DNA of 64,000 nucleotides. It comes from Elmis aenea (taxonomy: Eukaryota > Arthropoda > Insecta > Coleoptera > Elmidae). The first letter of the stretch is position 1. Every line of letters begins with the position of its first letter. The notes below the pieces were generated by a model. The model ran no database searches, was not told the origin of the DNA, and saw only the letters and a program-made list of their open reading frames with translations. Below, piece by piece: positions 1 to 13,175 of the stretch. Location of the stretch: assembly GCA_947652605.1 (NCBI GenBank), contig CANTFG010000301.1:124001-188000 (forward strand). Direction: 5' to 3'. Position numbers and translations under genes: made by a program.

Positions 1-1030
1 AGCGACTATTTCGAAACAATTTTAATTATTGATTTGTATATCACAGGAACAGTTTATCCATCGCCTCTTTACATGAATACAATTGTGTTGCATATGTCTT
101 TCAATGAGCTGGTTTTAATTTTTAATAATTTCCTAAAAATACCGTGCTTTAGTTAATACATATGTTCCTTGAGCGACTATTTCTGAACAATTATAATTAT
201 TGATTTGTATGTCACAGAAACAGTTTATCCATCGCCTCTTTAGATGAATACAATTGTTTTGCATATGTCTTTCAATGAGCTGGTATTAATTTTTAATAAT
301 TTCCTAAAAATACCGTGCTTTAGTTAATACATATGTTCCTTGAGCGACTATTTCTAAACAATTTTAATTATTGATTTGTATATCACAGGAACAGTTTATC
401 CATCGCCTCTTTACAGGAATACAATTTTTTTGCATATGTCTTTCAATGAGCTGGTTTTAATTTTTAATAATTTCCTAAAAATACCGTGCTTTAGTTAATA
501 CATATGTTCCTTGAGCGACTATTTCGAAACAATTTTAATTATTGATTTGTATATCACAGGAACAGTTTATCCATCGCCTCTTTACAGGAATACAATTGTT
601 TTGCATATGTCTTTCAATGAGCTGGTTTTAATTTTTAATAATTTCCTAAAAATACCGTGCATTAGTTAATACATATGTTCTTTGAGCGACTATTTCTGAA
701 CAAATTTAATTATTGATTTGTATGTATATCACAGGAACAGTTTATCCATCGCCTCTTTACATGAATACAATTGTTTTGCATATGTCTTTCAATGAGCTGG
801 TTTTAATTTTTAATAATTTCCTAAAAATACCGTGCTTTAGTTAATACATATGTTCCTTGTGCGACTATTTCGAAACAATTTCAATTATTGATTTGTATAT
901 GACAGGAACAGTTTATCCATCGCCTCTTTACATGAATACAATTGTTTTGCATATGTCTTTCAATGAGCTGGTTTTAATTTTTAATAATTTCCTAAAAATA
1001 CCGTGCATTAGTTAATACATATGTTCCTTG
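1..1030. repeat. Types 1-6, left-edge start of a long unit
   Basis: Six monomers start at 1, 172, 343, 514, 685 and 860. In order they carry the marks of types 1 (GTGTTG), 2 (GTCACAGA and GGTATT, with ATTATAATT), 3 (acagg plus a T run), 4 (acagg, cattag), 5 (175 bp) and 6 (TGCGAC, TTTCAATT, TGACAGG, cattag). The same order recurs at 20883-21912, including the rare GTGTTG and ATTATAATT variants. Together with 1031-4792 it gives types 1 to 28 in unbroken order, one of the two fullest units in the window. One difference from the later copy is TAGATG at 241, where the others have TACATG. Confidence 0.88.
685..859. repeat. Type 5 monomer, 175 bp with a GTAT duplication
   Basis: The motif TTTGTATATCAC reads TTTGTATGTATATCAC, a 4-bp tandem duplication of GTAT at monomer position 36-39. 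Twelve monomers share it, starting at 685, 11291, 15570, 15916, 18656, 21567, 32346, 46030, 49455, 53738, 55623 and 60586. All have TTTCTGAAC, nearly all follow a copy ending in GTTCTTTG, and almost all are followed by a type 6 or type 21 copy. They thus descend from one event and mark one position per higher-order unit. The copies at 685 and 21567 also share ACAAATTTAATT. The copy at 53738 is a hybrid, with the acagg mark of types 21/22 in its right part. Confidence 0.93.
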
Positions 1031-4000
1031 TGCGACTATTTCGAAACAATTTCAATTATTGATTTGTATATCACAGGAACAGTTTATCTATCGCCTCTTT
1101 ACATGAATACAATTGTTTTGCATATGTCTTTCAATGAGCTGGTTTTAATTTTTAATAATTTCCTAAAAATACCGTGCTTTAGTTAATACATATGTTCCTT
1201 GAGCGACTATTTCTGAACAATTTTAATTATTGATTTGTATATCACAGAAACAGTTTATCCATCGCCTCTTTACGGGAATACAATTGTTTTGCATATGTCT
1301 TTCAATGAGCTGGTTTCAATTTTTAATAATTTCCTAAAAATACCGTGCTTTAGTTAATACATATGTTCCTTGAGCGACTATTTCTGAACAATTTTAATTA
1401 TTGATTTGTATATCACAGAAACAGTTTATCCATCGCCTCTTTACATGAATACAATTGTTTTGCATATGTCTTTCAAAGAGCTGGTTTTAATTTTTACTAA
1501 TTTCCTAAAAATACCGTGCTTTAGTTAATACATATGTTCTTTGTGCGACTATTTCGAAACAATTTGAATTATTGATTTGTATATGACAGGAACAGTTTAT
1601 CCATCGCCTTTTTACATGAATAAAATTGTTTTGCATATGTCTTTCAATGAGCTGGTTTTAATTTTTAATAATTTCCTAAAAATACCGTGCTTTAGTTAAT
1701 ACATATGTTCCTTGTGCGACTATTTTGAAACAATTTCAATTATTGATTTGTATATGACAGGAACAGTTTATCCATCGCTTCTTTACATGAATACAATTGT
1801 TTTGCATATGTCTTTCAATGAGCTGGTTTTATTTTTTAATAATTTCCTAAAAATACCGTGCTTTAGTTAATACATATGTTCCTTGAGCGACTATTTCTAA
1901 ACAATTTTAATTATTGATTTGTATATCACAGAAACAGTTTATCCATCGCCTCTTTACATGAATACAATTGTTTTGCATATGTCTTTCAATGAGCTGGTAT
2001 TAATTTTTAATAATTTCCTAAAAATACCGTGCTTTAGTTAATACATATGTTCCTTGTGCGACTATTTCGAAACAATTTCAATTATTGATTTGTATATCAC
2101 AGGAACAGTTTATCCATCGCCTCTTTACATGAATACAATTGTTTTGCATATGTCTTTCAATGAGCTGGTTTTAATTTTTAATAATTTCCTAAAAATACCG
2201 TGCTTTAGTTAATACATATGTTCCTTGTGCGACTATTTCTAAACAATTTTAATTATTGATTTGTATATCACAGGAACAGTTTATCCATCGCCTCTTTACA
2301 GGAATACATTTGTTTTTCATATGTCTTTCAATGAGCTGGTTTTAATTTTTAATAATTTCCTAAAAATACCGTGCATTAGTTAATACACATGTTCCTTGAG
2401 CGACTATTTCTGAACAATTTTAATTATTGATATGTATATCACAGGAACAGTTTATCCATCGCCTCTTTACATGAATACAATTGTTTTGCATATGTCTTTC
2501 AATGAGCTGGTTTTAATTTTTAATAATTTCCTAAAAATACCGTGCTTTAGTTAATACATATGTTCCTTGGGCGACTATTTCTAAACGATTTTAATTATTG
2601 ATTTGTATATCACAGGAACAGTTTATCCATCGCCTCTTTACATGAATACAATTGTTTTGCATATGTCTTTCAATGAGCTGGTTTTAATTTTTAATAATTT
2701 CCTAAAAATACCGTGCTTTAGTTAATACATATGTTCCTTGAGCGACTATTTCTAAACAATTTTAATTATTGATTTGTATATCACAGGAACAGTTTATCCA
2801 TCGCCTCTTTACATGAATACAATTGTTTTGCATATGTCTTTCAATGAGCTGGCATTATTTTTTAATAATTTCCTAAAAATACCGTGCTTTAGTTAATACA
2901 TATGTTCCTTGTGCGACTATTTCGAAACTATTTCAATTATTGATTTGTATATGACAGGAACAGTTTATCCATCGCCTCTTTACATGAATACAATTGTTTT
3001 GCATATGTCTTTCAATGAGCTGGTTTTAATTTTTAATAATTTCCTAAAAATACCGTGCTTTAGTTAATACATATGTTCCTTGAGCGACTGTTTCTAAACA
3101 ATTTTAATTATTGATTTGTATATCACAGGAACAGTTTATCCATCGCCTCTTTACAGGAATACAATTTTTTTGCATATGTCTTTCAATGAGCTGGTTTTAA
3201 TTTTTAATAATTTCCTAAAAATACCGTGCATTAGTTAATACATATGTTCCTTGAGCGACTATTTCTGAACAATTTTAATTATTGATTTGTATATCACAGG
3301 AACAGTTTATCCATCGCCTCTTTACATGAATACAATGGTTTTGCATATGTCTTTCAATGAGCTGGTTTTAATTTTTAATAATTTCCTAAAAATACCGTGC
3401 TTTAGTTAATACATATGTTCCTTGAGCGACTATTTCTAAACAATTTTATTTATTGATTTGTATATCACAGGAACAGTTTATCCATCGCCTCTTTACAGGA
3501 ATACAATTGTTTTGCATATGTCTTTCAATGAGCTGGTTTTAATTTTTAATAATTTCCTAAAAATACCGTGCTTTAGTTAATACATATGTTCCTTGAGCGA
3601 CTATTTCTAAACAATTTTAATTATTGATTTGTATATCACAGGAACAGTTTATCCATCGCCTCTTTACAGGAATACAATTGTTTTGCATATGTCTTTCAAT
3701 GAGCTGGTTTTAATTTTTAATAATTTCCTAAAAATACCGTGCATTAGTTAATACATATGTTCCTTGTGCGACTATTTCGAAACAATTTCAATTATTGATT
3801 TGTATATCACAGGAACAGTTTATCTATCGCCTCTTTACATGAATACAATTGTTTTGCATATGTCTTTCAATGAGCTGGTTTTAATTTTTAATAATTTCCT
3901 AAAAATACCGTGCATTAGTTAATACATATGTTCCTTGAGCGACTATTTCGAAACAATTTTAATTATTGATTTGTATATCACAGGAACAGTTTATCCATCG

Positions 4001-4963
4001 CCTCTTTACATGAATACAATTGTTTTGCATATGTCTTTCAATGAGCTGGTTTTAATTTTTAATAATTTCCTAAAAATACCGTGCTTTAGTTAATACATAT
4101 GTTCCTTGAGCGACTATTTCTAAACAATTTTAATTATTGATTTGTATATGACAGGAACAGTATATCCATCGCCTCTTTACATGAATACAATTGTTTTGCA
4201 TATGTCTTTCAATGAGCTGGTTTTAATTTTTAATAATTTCCTAAAAATACCGTGCTTTAGTTAATACATATGTTCCTTGAGCGACTATTTCGAAACAATT
4301 TTAATTATTGATTTGTATATCACAGGAACAGTTTATTTATCGCCTCTTTACATGAATACAATTGTTTTGCATATGTCTTTCAATGAGCTGGTTTTAATTT
4401 TTAATAATTTCCTAAAAATACCGTGCTTTAGTTAATACATATGTTCCTTGAGCGACTATTTCGAAACAATTTTAATTATTGATTTGTATATCACAGAAAC
4501 AGTTTATCCATCGCCTCTTTACATGAATACAATTGTTTTGCATATGTCTTTCAATGAGCTGGTTTTAATTTTTAATAATTTCCTAAAAATACCGTGCTTT
4601 AGTTAATACATATGTTCCTTGAGCGACTATTTCTAAACAATTTTAATTATTGATTTGTATATGACAGGAACAGTTTATCCATTGCCTCTTTACATGAATA
4701 CAATTGTTTTGCATATGTCTTTCAATGAGCTGGTTTTAATTTTTAATAATTTCCTAAAAATACCGTGCTTTAGTTAATACATATGTTCCTTGAGCGACTG
4801 TTTCTAAACAATTTTAATTATTGATTTGTATATCACAGGAACAGTTTATCCATCGCCTCTTTACAGGAATACAATTTTTTTGCATATGTCTTTCAATGAG
4901 CTGGTTTTAATTTTTAATAATTTCCTAAAAATACCGTGCATTAGTTAATACATATGTTCCTTG
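1031..4963. repeat. 23-mer higher-order repeat, copy 1 (3933 bp)
   Basis: Twenty-three monomers in order: types 7 to 28, then a type 19. Copy 2 follows directly at 4964 with the same order. Shared rare marks include CAAAGAG with TTACTAA (type 9), AATAAAATT (type 10), TTTTGAAAC with CGCTTC (type 11), AAACGATT (type 16), AAACTATT (type 18), ACTGTTTC (type 19), ACAATGG (type 20), GTATATCC (type 25) and CCATTGCC (type 28). Copy 1 has private changes, for example ACGGGAAT near 1273 and TTTGAATT near 1563. The end is abnormal: type 28 is followed by type 19 rather than 29, and type 19 by type 7 rather than 20. Confidence 0.9.
4793..4963. repeat. Junction monomer: type 19 displaced between 28 and 7
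   Basis: This copy has the full type 19 signature (ACTGTTTCTAAAC, acagg, T run, cattag). It sits after type 28 (4622) and before type 7 (4964), whereas the usual neighbours of type 19 are 18 or 17 on the left and 20 on the right. Types 6 and 19 both end in GCATTAG. An exchange in the right part of a 19 and a 6 would therefore leave exactly this 19-to-7 step. Another type 19 after a 28 is at 8726, where the step to type 20 is normal. Confidence 0.75.
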
Positions 4964-7900
4964 TGCGACTATTTCGAAACAATTTCAATTATTGATTTGT
5001 ATATCACAGGAACAGTTTATCTATCGCCTCTTTACATGAATACAATTGTTTTGCATATGTCTTTCAATGAGCTGGTTTTAATTTTTAATAATTTCCTAAA
5101 AATACCGTGCTTTAGTTAATACATATGTTCCTTGAGCGACTATTTCTGAACAATTTTAATTATTGATTTGTATATCACAGAAACAGTTTATCCATCGCCT
5201 CTTTACAGGAATACAATTGTTTTGCATATGTCTTTCAATGAGCTGGTTTTAATTTTTAATAATTTCCTAAAAATACCGTGCTTTAGTTAATACATATGTT
5301 CCTTGAGCGACTATTTCTGAACAATTTTAATTATTGATTTGTATATCACAGAAACAGTTTATCCATCGCCTCTTTACATGAATACAATTGTTTTGCATAT
5401 GTCTTTCAAAGAGCTGGTTTTAATTTTTACTAATTTCCTAAAAATACCGTGCTTTAGTTAATACATATGTTCCTTGTGCGACTATTTCGAAACAATTTCA
5501 ATTATTGATTTGTATATGACAGGAACAGTTTATCCATCGCCTTTTTACATGAATAAAATTGTTTTGCATATGTCTTTCAATGAGCTGGTTTTAATTTTTA
5601 ATAATTTCCTAAAAATACCGTGCTTTAGTTAATACATATGTTCCTTGTGCGACTATTTTGAAACAATTTCAATTATTGATTTGTATATGACAGGAACAGT
5701 TTATCCATCGCTTCTTTACATGAATACAATTGTTTTGCATATGTCTTTCAATGAGCTGGTTTTATTTTTTAATAATTTCCTAAAAATACCGTGCTTTAGT
5801 TAATACATATGTTCCTTGAGCGACTATTTCTAAACAATTTTAATTATTGATTTGTATATCACAGAAACAGTTTATCCATCGCCTCTTTACATGAATACAA
5901 TTGTTTTGCATATGTCTTTCAATGAGCTGGTATTAATTTTTAATAATTTCCTAAAAATACCGTGCTTTAGTTAATACATATGTTCCTTGTGCGACTATTT
6001 CGAAACAATTTCAATTATTGATTTGTATATGACAGGAACAGTTTATCCATCGCCTCTTTACATGAATACAATTGTTTTGCATATGTCTTTCAATGAGCTG
6101 GTTTTAATTTTTAATAATTTCCTAAAAATACCGTGCTTTAGTTAATACATATGTTCCTTGAGCGACTATTTCTAAACAATTTTAATTATTGATTTGTATA
6201 TCACAGGAACAGTTTATCCATCGCCTCTTTACAGGAATACATTTGTTTTTCATATGTCTTTCAATGAGCTGGTTTTAATTTTTAATAATTTCCTAAAAAT
6301 ACCGTGCATTAGTTAATACATATGTTCCTTGAGCGACTATTTCTGAACAATTTTAATTATTGATTTGTATATCACAGGAACAGTTTATCCATCGCCTCTT
6401 TACATGAATACAATTGTTTTGCATATGTCTTTCAATGAGCTGGTTTTAATTTTTAATAATTTCCTAAAAATACCGTGCTTTAGTTAATACATATGTTCCT
6501 TGGGCGACTATTTCTAAACGATTTTAATTATTGATTTGTATATCACAGGAACAGTTTATCCATCGCCTCTTTACATGAATACAATTGTTTTGCATATGTC
6601 TTTCAATGAGCTGGTTTTAATTTTTAATAATTTCCTAAAAATACCGTGCTTTAGTTAATACATATGTTCCTTGAGCGACTATTTCTAAACAATTTTAATT
6701 ATTGATTTGTATATCACAGGAACAGTTTATCCATCGCCTCTTTACATGAATACAATTGTTTTGCATATGTCTTTCAATGAGCTGGCATTAATTTTTAATA
6801 ATTTCCTAAAAATACCGTGCTTTAGTTAATACATATGTTCCTTGTGCGACTATTTCGAAACTATTTCAATTATTGATTTGTATATGACAGGAACAGTTTA
6901 TCCATCGCCTCTTTACATGAATACAATTGTTTTGCATATGTCTTTCAATGAGCTGGTTTTAATTTTTAATAATTTCCTAAAAATACCGTGCTTTAGTTAA
7001 TACATATGTTCCTTGAGCGACTGTTTCTAAACAATTTTAATTATTGATTTGTATATCACAGGAACAGTTTATCCATCGCCTCTTTACAGGAATACAATTT
7101 TTTTGCATATGTCTTTCAATGAGCTGGTTTTAATTTTTAATAATTTCCTAAAAATACCGTGCATTAGTTAATACATATGTTCCTTGAGCGACTATTTCTG
7201 AACAATTTTAATTATTGATTTGTATATCACAGGAACAGTTTATCCATCGCCTCTTTACATGAATACAATGGTTTTGCATATGTCTTTCAATGAGCTGGTT
7301 TTAATTTTTAATAATTTCCTAAAAATACCGTGCTTTAGTTAATACATATGTTCCTTGAGCGACTATTTCTAAACAATTTTAATTATTGATTTGTATATCA
7401 CAGGAACAGTTTATCCATCGCCTCTTTACAGGAATACAATTGTTTTGCATATGTCTTTCAATGAGCTGGTTTTAATTTTTAATAATTTCCTAAAAATACC
7501 GTGCTTTAGTTAATACATATGTTCCTTGAGCGACTATTTCTAAACAATTTTAATTATTGATTTGTATATCACAGGAACAGTTTATCCATCGCCTCTTTAC
7601 AGGAATACAATTGTTTTGCATATGTCTTTCAATGAGCTGGTTTTAATTTTTAATAATTTCCTAAAAATACCGTGCATTAGTTAATACATATGTTCCTTGT
7701 GCGACTATTTCGAAACAATTTCAATTATTGATTTGTATATCACAGGAACAGTTTATCTATCGCCTCTTTACATGAATACAATTGTTTTGCATATGTCTTT
7801 CAATGAGCTGGTTTTAATTTTTAATAATTTCCTAAAAATACCGTGCATTAGTTAATACATATGTTCCTTGAGCGACTATTTCGAAACAATTTTAATTATT

Positions 7901-8896
7901 GATTTGTATATCACAGGAACAGTTTATCCATCGCCTCTTTACATGAATACAATTGTTTTGCATATGTCTTTCAATGAGCTGGTTTTAATTTTTAATAATT
8001 TCCTAAAAATACCGTGCTTTAGTTAATACATATGTTCCTTGAGCGACTATTTCTAAACAATTTTAATTATTGATTTGTATATGACAGGAACAGTATATCC
8101 ATCGCCTCTTTACATGAATACAATTGTTTTGCATATGTCTTTCAATGAGCTGGTTTTAATTTTTAATAATTTCCTAAAAATACCGTGCTTTAGTTAATAC
8201 ATATGTTCCTTGAGCGACTATTTCGAAACAATTTTAATTATTGATTTGTATATCACAGGAACAGTTTATTTATCGCCTCTTTACATGAATACAATTGTTT
8301 TGCATATGTCTTTCAATGAGCTGGTTTTAATTTTTAATAATTTCCTAAAAATACCGTGCTTTAGTTAATACATATGTTCCTTGAGCGACTATTTCGAAAC
8401 AATTTTAATTATTGATTTGTATATCACAGAAACAGTTTATCCATCGCCTCTTTACATGAATACAATTGTTTTGCATATGTCTTTCAATGAGCTGGTTTTA
8501 ATTTTTAATAATTTCCTAAAAATACCGTGCTTTAGTTAATACATATGTTCCTTGAGCGACTATTTCTAAACAATTTTAATTATTGATTTGTATATGACAG
8601 GAACAGTTTATCCATTGCCTCTTTACATGAATACAATTGTTTTGCATATGTCTTTCAATGAGCTGGTTTTAATTTTTAATAATTTTCTAAAAATACCGTG
8701 CTTTAGTTAATACATATGTTCCTTGAGCGACTGTTTCTAAACAATTTTAATTATTGAATTGTATATTACAGGAACAGTTTATCCATCGCCTCTTTACAGG
8801 AATACAATTTTTTTGCATATGTCTTTCAATGAGCTGGTTTTAATTTTTAATAATTTCCTAAAAATACCGTGCATTAGTTAATACATATGTTCCTTG
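4964..8896. repeat. 23-mer higher-order repeat, copy 2 (3933 bp)
   Basis: Monomers of types 7 to 28 start at 4964 and run every 171 bp to 8555, followed by a type 19 at 8726. The order is that of copy 1. Examples of differences: type 13 here has TGACAGG where copy 1 has TCACAGG, and type 17 has GGCATTAATTTTT where copy 1 has GGCATTATTTTTT. The right end is not a clean block boundary, because the last type 19 also begins the second copy of the nested 10-mer. Confidence 0.9.
7016..8725. repeat. Nested 10-mer (types 19-28), copy 1 (1710 bp)
   Basis: Ten monomers, types 19 to 28, start at 7016. The identical order follows directly at 8726. The same segment is also at 3083-4792 in single copy, so the tandem doubling happened after, or only in, the second 23-mer. 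The step from type 28 to 19 at 8725/8726 matches the one at 4792/4793, suggesting one original exchange made both. Confidence 0.88.
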
Positions 8897-10435
8897 AGCG
8901 ACTATTTCTGAACAATTTTAATTATTGATTTGTATATCACAGGAACAGTTTATCCATCGCCTCTTTACATGAATACAATGGTTTTGCATATGTCTTTCAA
9001 TGAGCTGGTTTTAATTTTTAATAATTTCCTAAAAATACCGTGCTTTAGTTAATACATATGTTCCTTGAGCGACTATTTCTAAACAATTTTAATTATTGAT
9101 TTGTATATCACAGGAACAGTTTATCCATCGCCTCTTTACAGGAATACAATTGTTTTGCATATGTCTTTCAATGAGCTGGTTTTAATTTTTAATAATTTCC
9201 TAAAAATACCGTGCTTTAGTTAATACATATGTTCCTTGAGCGACTATTTCTAAACAATTTTAATTATTGATTTGTATATCACAGGAACAGTTTATCCATC
9301 GCCTCTTTACAGGAATACAATTGTTTTGCATATGTCTTTCAATGAGCTGGTTTTAATTTTTAATAATTTCCTAAAAATACCGTGCATTAGTTAATACATA
9401 TGTTCCTTGTGCGACTATTTCGAAACAATTTCAATTATTGATTTGTATATCACAGGAACAGTTTATCTATCGCCTCTTTACATGAATACAATTGTTTTGC
9501 ATATGTCTTTCAATGAGCTGGTTTTAATTTTTAATAATTTCCTAAAAATACCGTGCATTAGTTAATACATATGTTCCTTGAGCGACTATTTCGAAACAAT
9601 TTTAATTATTGATTTGTATATCACAGGAACAGTTTATCCATCGCCTCTTTACATGAATACAATTGTTTTGCATATGTCTTTCAATGAGCTGGTTTTAATT
9701 TTTAATAATTTCCTAAAAATACCGTGCTTTAGTTAATACATATGTTCCTTGAGCGACTATTTCTAAACAATTTTAATTATTGATTTGTATATGACAGGAA
9801 CAGTATATCCATCGCCTCTTTACATGAATACAATTGTTTTGCATATGTCTTTCAATGAGCTGGTTTTAATTTTTAATAATTTCATAAAAATACCGTGCTT
9901 TAGTTAATACATATGTTCCTTGAGCGACTATTTCGAAACAATTTTAATTATTGATTTGTATATCACAGGAACAGTTTATTTATCGCCTCTTTACATGAAT
10001 ACAATTGTTTTGCATATGTCTTTCAATGAGCTGGTTTTAATTTTTAATAATTTCCTAAAAATACCGTGCTTTAGTTAATACATATGTTCCTTGAGCGACT
10101 ATTTCGAAACAATTTTAATTATTGATTTGTATATCACAGAAACAGTTTATCCATCGCCTCTTTACATGAATACAATTGTTTTGCATATGTCTTTCAATGA
10201 GCTGGTTTTAATTTTTAATAATTTCCTAAAAATACCGTGCTTTAGTTAATACATATGTTCCTTGAGCGACTATTTCTAAACAATTTTAATTATTGATTTG
10301 TATATGACAGGAACAGTTTATCCATTGCCTCTTTACATGAATACAATTGTTTTGCATATGTCTTTCAATGAGCTGGTTTTAATTTTTAATAATTTCCTAA
10401 AAATACCGTGCTTTAGTTTATACATATGTTCCTTG
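8726..10435. repeat. Nested 10-mer (types 19-28), copy 2 (1710 bp)
   Basis: Types 19 to 28 again, starting at 8726. Private changes against copy 1 include ATTGAATTGTATATTAC near 8753 and TTTCATAAAA near 9891. Its type 28 ends in AGTTTATAC near 10417, as at 14693, 25493, 41905 and 45154, and it leads correctly into type 29 at 10436. This copy therefore keeps the ancestral exit from the unit. Confidence 0.88.
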
Positions 10436-13175
10436 AGCGACTATTTCTAAACAATTTTAATTATTGATTTGTATATCACAGGAACAGTTTATCCATCGCC
10501 TCTTTACATGAATAAAATTGTTTTGCATATGTCTTTCAATAAGCTGGTTTTAATTTTTAATAATTTCCTAAAAATACCGTGCTTTAGTTAATACATATGT
10601 TCCTTGTGCGACTATTTCGAAACAATTTTAATTATTGATTTGTATATCACAGGAACAGTTTATCCATCGCCTCTTTACATGAATACAATTGTTTTGCATA
10701 TGTCTTTCAATGAGCTGGTTTTAATTTTTAATAATTTCCTAAAAATACCGTGCTTTAGTTAATACATATGTTCCTTGAGCGACTATTTCTGAACAATTTT
10801 AATTATTGATTTGTATGTCACAGAAACAGTTTATCCATCGCCTCTTTACATGAATACAATTGTTTTGCATATGTCTTTCAATGAGCTGGTATTAATTTTT
10901 AATAATTTAATAAAAATACCGTGCTTTAGTTAATACATATGTTCCTTGAGCGACTATTTCTAAACAATTTTAATTATTGATTTGTATATCACAGGAACAG
11001 TTTATCCATCGCCTCTTTACAGGAATACAATTGTTTTGCATATGTCTTTCAATGAGCTGGTTTTAATTTTTAATAATTTCCTAAAAATACCGTGCTTTAG
11101 TTAATACATATGTTCCTTGAGCGACTATTTCTAAACAATTTTAATTATTGATTTGTATATCACAGGAACAGTTTATCCATCGCCTCTTTACAGGAATACA
11201 ATTGTTTTGCATATGTCTTTCAATGAGCTGGTTTTAATTTTTAATAATTTCCTAAAAATACCGTGCATTAGTTAATACATATGTTCTTTGAGCGACTATT
11301 TCTGAACAATTTTAATTATTGATTTGTATGTATATCACAGGAACAGTTTATCCATCGCCTCTTTACATGAATACAATTGTTTTGCATATGTCTTTCAATG
11401 AGCTGGTTTTAATTTTTAATAATTTCCTAAAAATACCGTGCTTTAGTTAATACATATGTTCCTTGTGCGACTATTTCGAAACAATTTCAATTATTGATTT
11501 GTATATGACAGGAACAGTTTATCCATCGCCTCTTTACATGAATACAATTGTTTTGCATATGTCTTTCAATGAGCTGGTTTTAATTTTTAATAATTTCCTA
11601 AAAATACCGTGCATTAGTTAATACATATGTTCCTTGTGCGACTATTTCGAAACAATTTCAATTATTGATTTGTATATCACAGGAACAGTTTATCTATCGC
11701 CTCTTTACATAAATACAATTGTTTTGCATATGTCTTTCAATGAGCTGGTTTTAATTTTTAATAATTTCCTAAAAATACCGTGCTTTAGTTAATACATATG
11801 TTCCTTGAGCGACTATTTCTGAACAATTTTAATTATTGATTTGTATATCACAGAAACAGTTTATCCATCGCCTCTTTACAGGAATACAATTGTTTTGCAT
11901 ATGTCTTTCAATGAGCTGGTTTTAATTTTTAATAATTTCCTAAAAATACCGTGCTTTAGTTAATACATATGTTCCTTGAGCGACTATTTCTGAACAATTT
12001 TAATTATTGATTTGTATATCACAGAAACAGTTTATCCATCGCCTCTTTACATGAATACAATTGTTTTGCATATGTCTTTCAAAGAGCTGGTTTTAATTTT
12101 TACTAATTTCCTAAAAATACCGTGCTTTAGTTAATACATATGTTCCTTGTGCGACTATTTCGAAACAATTTCAATTATTGATTTGTATATGACAGGAACA
12201 GTTTATCCATCGCCTTTTTACATGAATAAAATTGTTTTGCATATGTCTTTCAATGAGCTGGTTTTAATTTTTAATAATTTCCTAAAAATACCGTGCTTTA
12301 GTTAATACATATGTTCCTTGTGCGACTATTTTGAAACAATTTCAATTATTGATTTGTATATGACAGGAACAGTTTATCCATCGCTTCTTTACATGAATAC
12401 AATTGTTTTGCATATGTCTTTCAATGAGCTGGTTTTATTTTTTAATAATTTCCTAAAAATACCGTGCTTTAGTTAATACATATGTTCCTTGTGCGACTAT
12501 TTCGAAACAATTTCAATTATTGATTTGTATATCACAGGAACAGTTTATCTATCGCCTCTTTACATGAATACAATTGTTTTGCATATGTCTTTCAATGAGC
12601 TGGTTTTAATTTTTAATAATTTCCTAAAAATACCGTGCATTAGTTAATACATATGTTCCTTGAGCGACTATTTCGAAACAATTTTAATTATTGATTTGTA
12701 TATCACAGGAACAGTTTATCCATCGCCTCTTTACATGAATACAATTGTTTTGCATATGTCTTTCAATGAGCTGGTTTTAATTTTTAATAATTTCCTAAAA
12801 ATACCGTGCATTAGTTAATACATATGTTCCTTGTGCGACTATTTCGAAACAATTTCAATTATTGATTTGTATATCACAGGAACAGTTTATCTATCGCCTC
12901 TTTACATGAATACAATTGTTTTGCATATGTCTTTCAATGAGCTGGTTTTAATTTTTAATAATTTCCTAAAAATACCGTGCATTAGTTAATACATATGTTC
13001 CTTGAGCGACTATTTCGAAACAATTTTAATTATTGATTTGTATATCACAGGAACAGTTTATCCATCGCCTCTTTACATGAATACAATTGTTTTGCATATG
13101 TCTTTCAATGAGCTGGTTTTAATTTTTAATAATTTCCTAAAAATACCGTGCATTAGTTAATACATATGTTCCTTG
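8897..13175. repeat. 25-mer higher-order repeat, copy 1 (4279 bp)
   Basis: Order: 20-28, 29, 1-like (10607), 2-like (10778), 21, 22, 5 (175 bp), 6-11, then 23, 24, 23, 24. The period of 25 x 171 + 4 bases reflects one type 5 copy. It bridges the end of one ancestral unit (20-29) into the start of the next (1, 2, 21/22, 5-11), then jumps from 11 to 23, losing 12-22. The four last monomers (12492-13175) are a doubled 23-24 dimer. Private marks: TTTAATAAAAA near 10907 and TACATAAATAC near 11707. Confidence 0.87.
12492..13175. repeat. Doubled dimer of types 23 and 24 (2 x 342 bp)
   Basis: Monomers at 12492 and 12834 are type 23 (TGCGAC, TTTCAATT, TTTATCTATCG, cattag). Those at 12663 and 13005 are type 24 (AGCGAC, TTTCGAAAC) but end in GCATTAG instead of the usual GCTTTAG. 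The same 11-23-24-23-24 string recurs at 16946-17629 and 19686-20369. The dimer doubling therefore predates the larger duplications that carry it. Confidence 0.85.
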
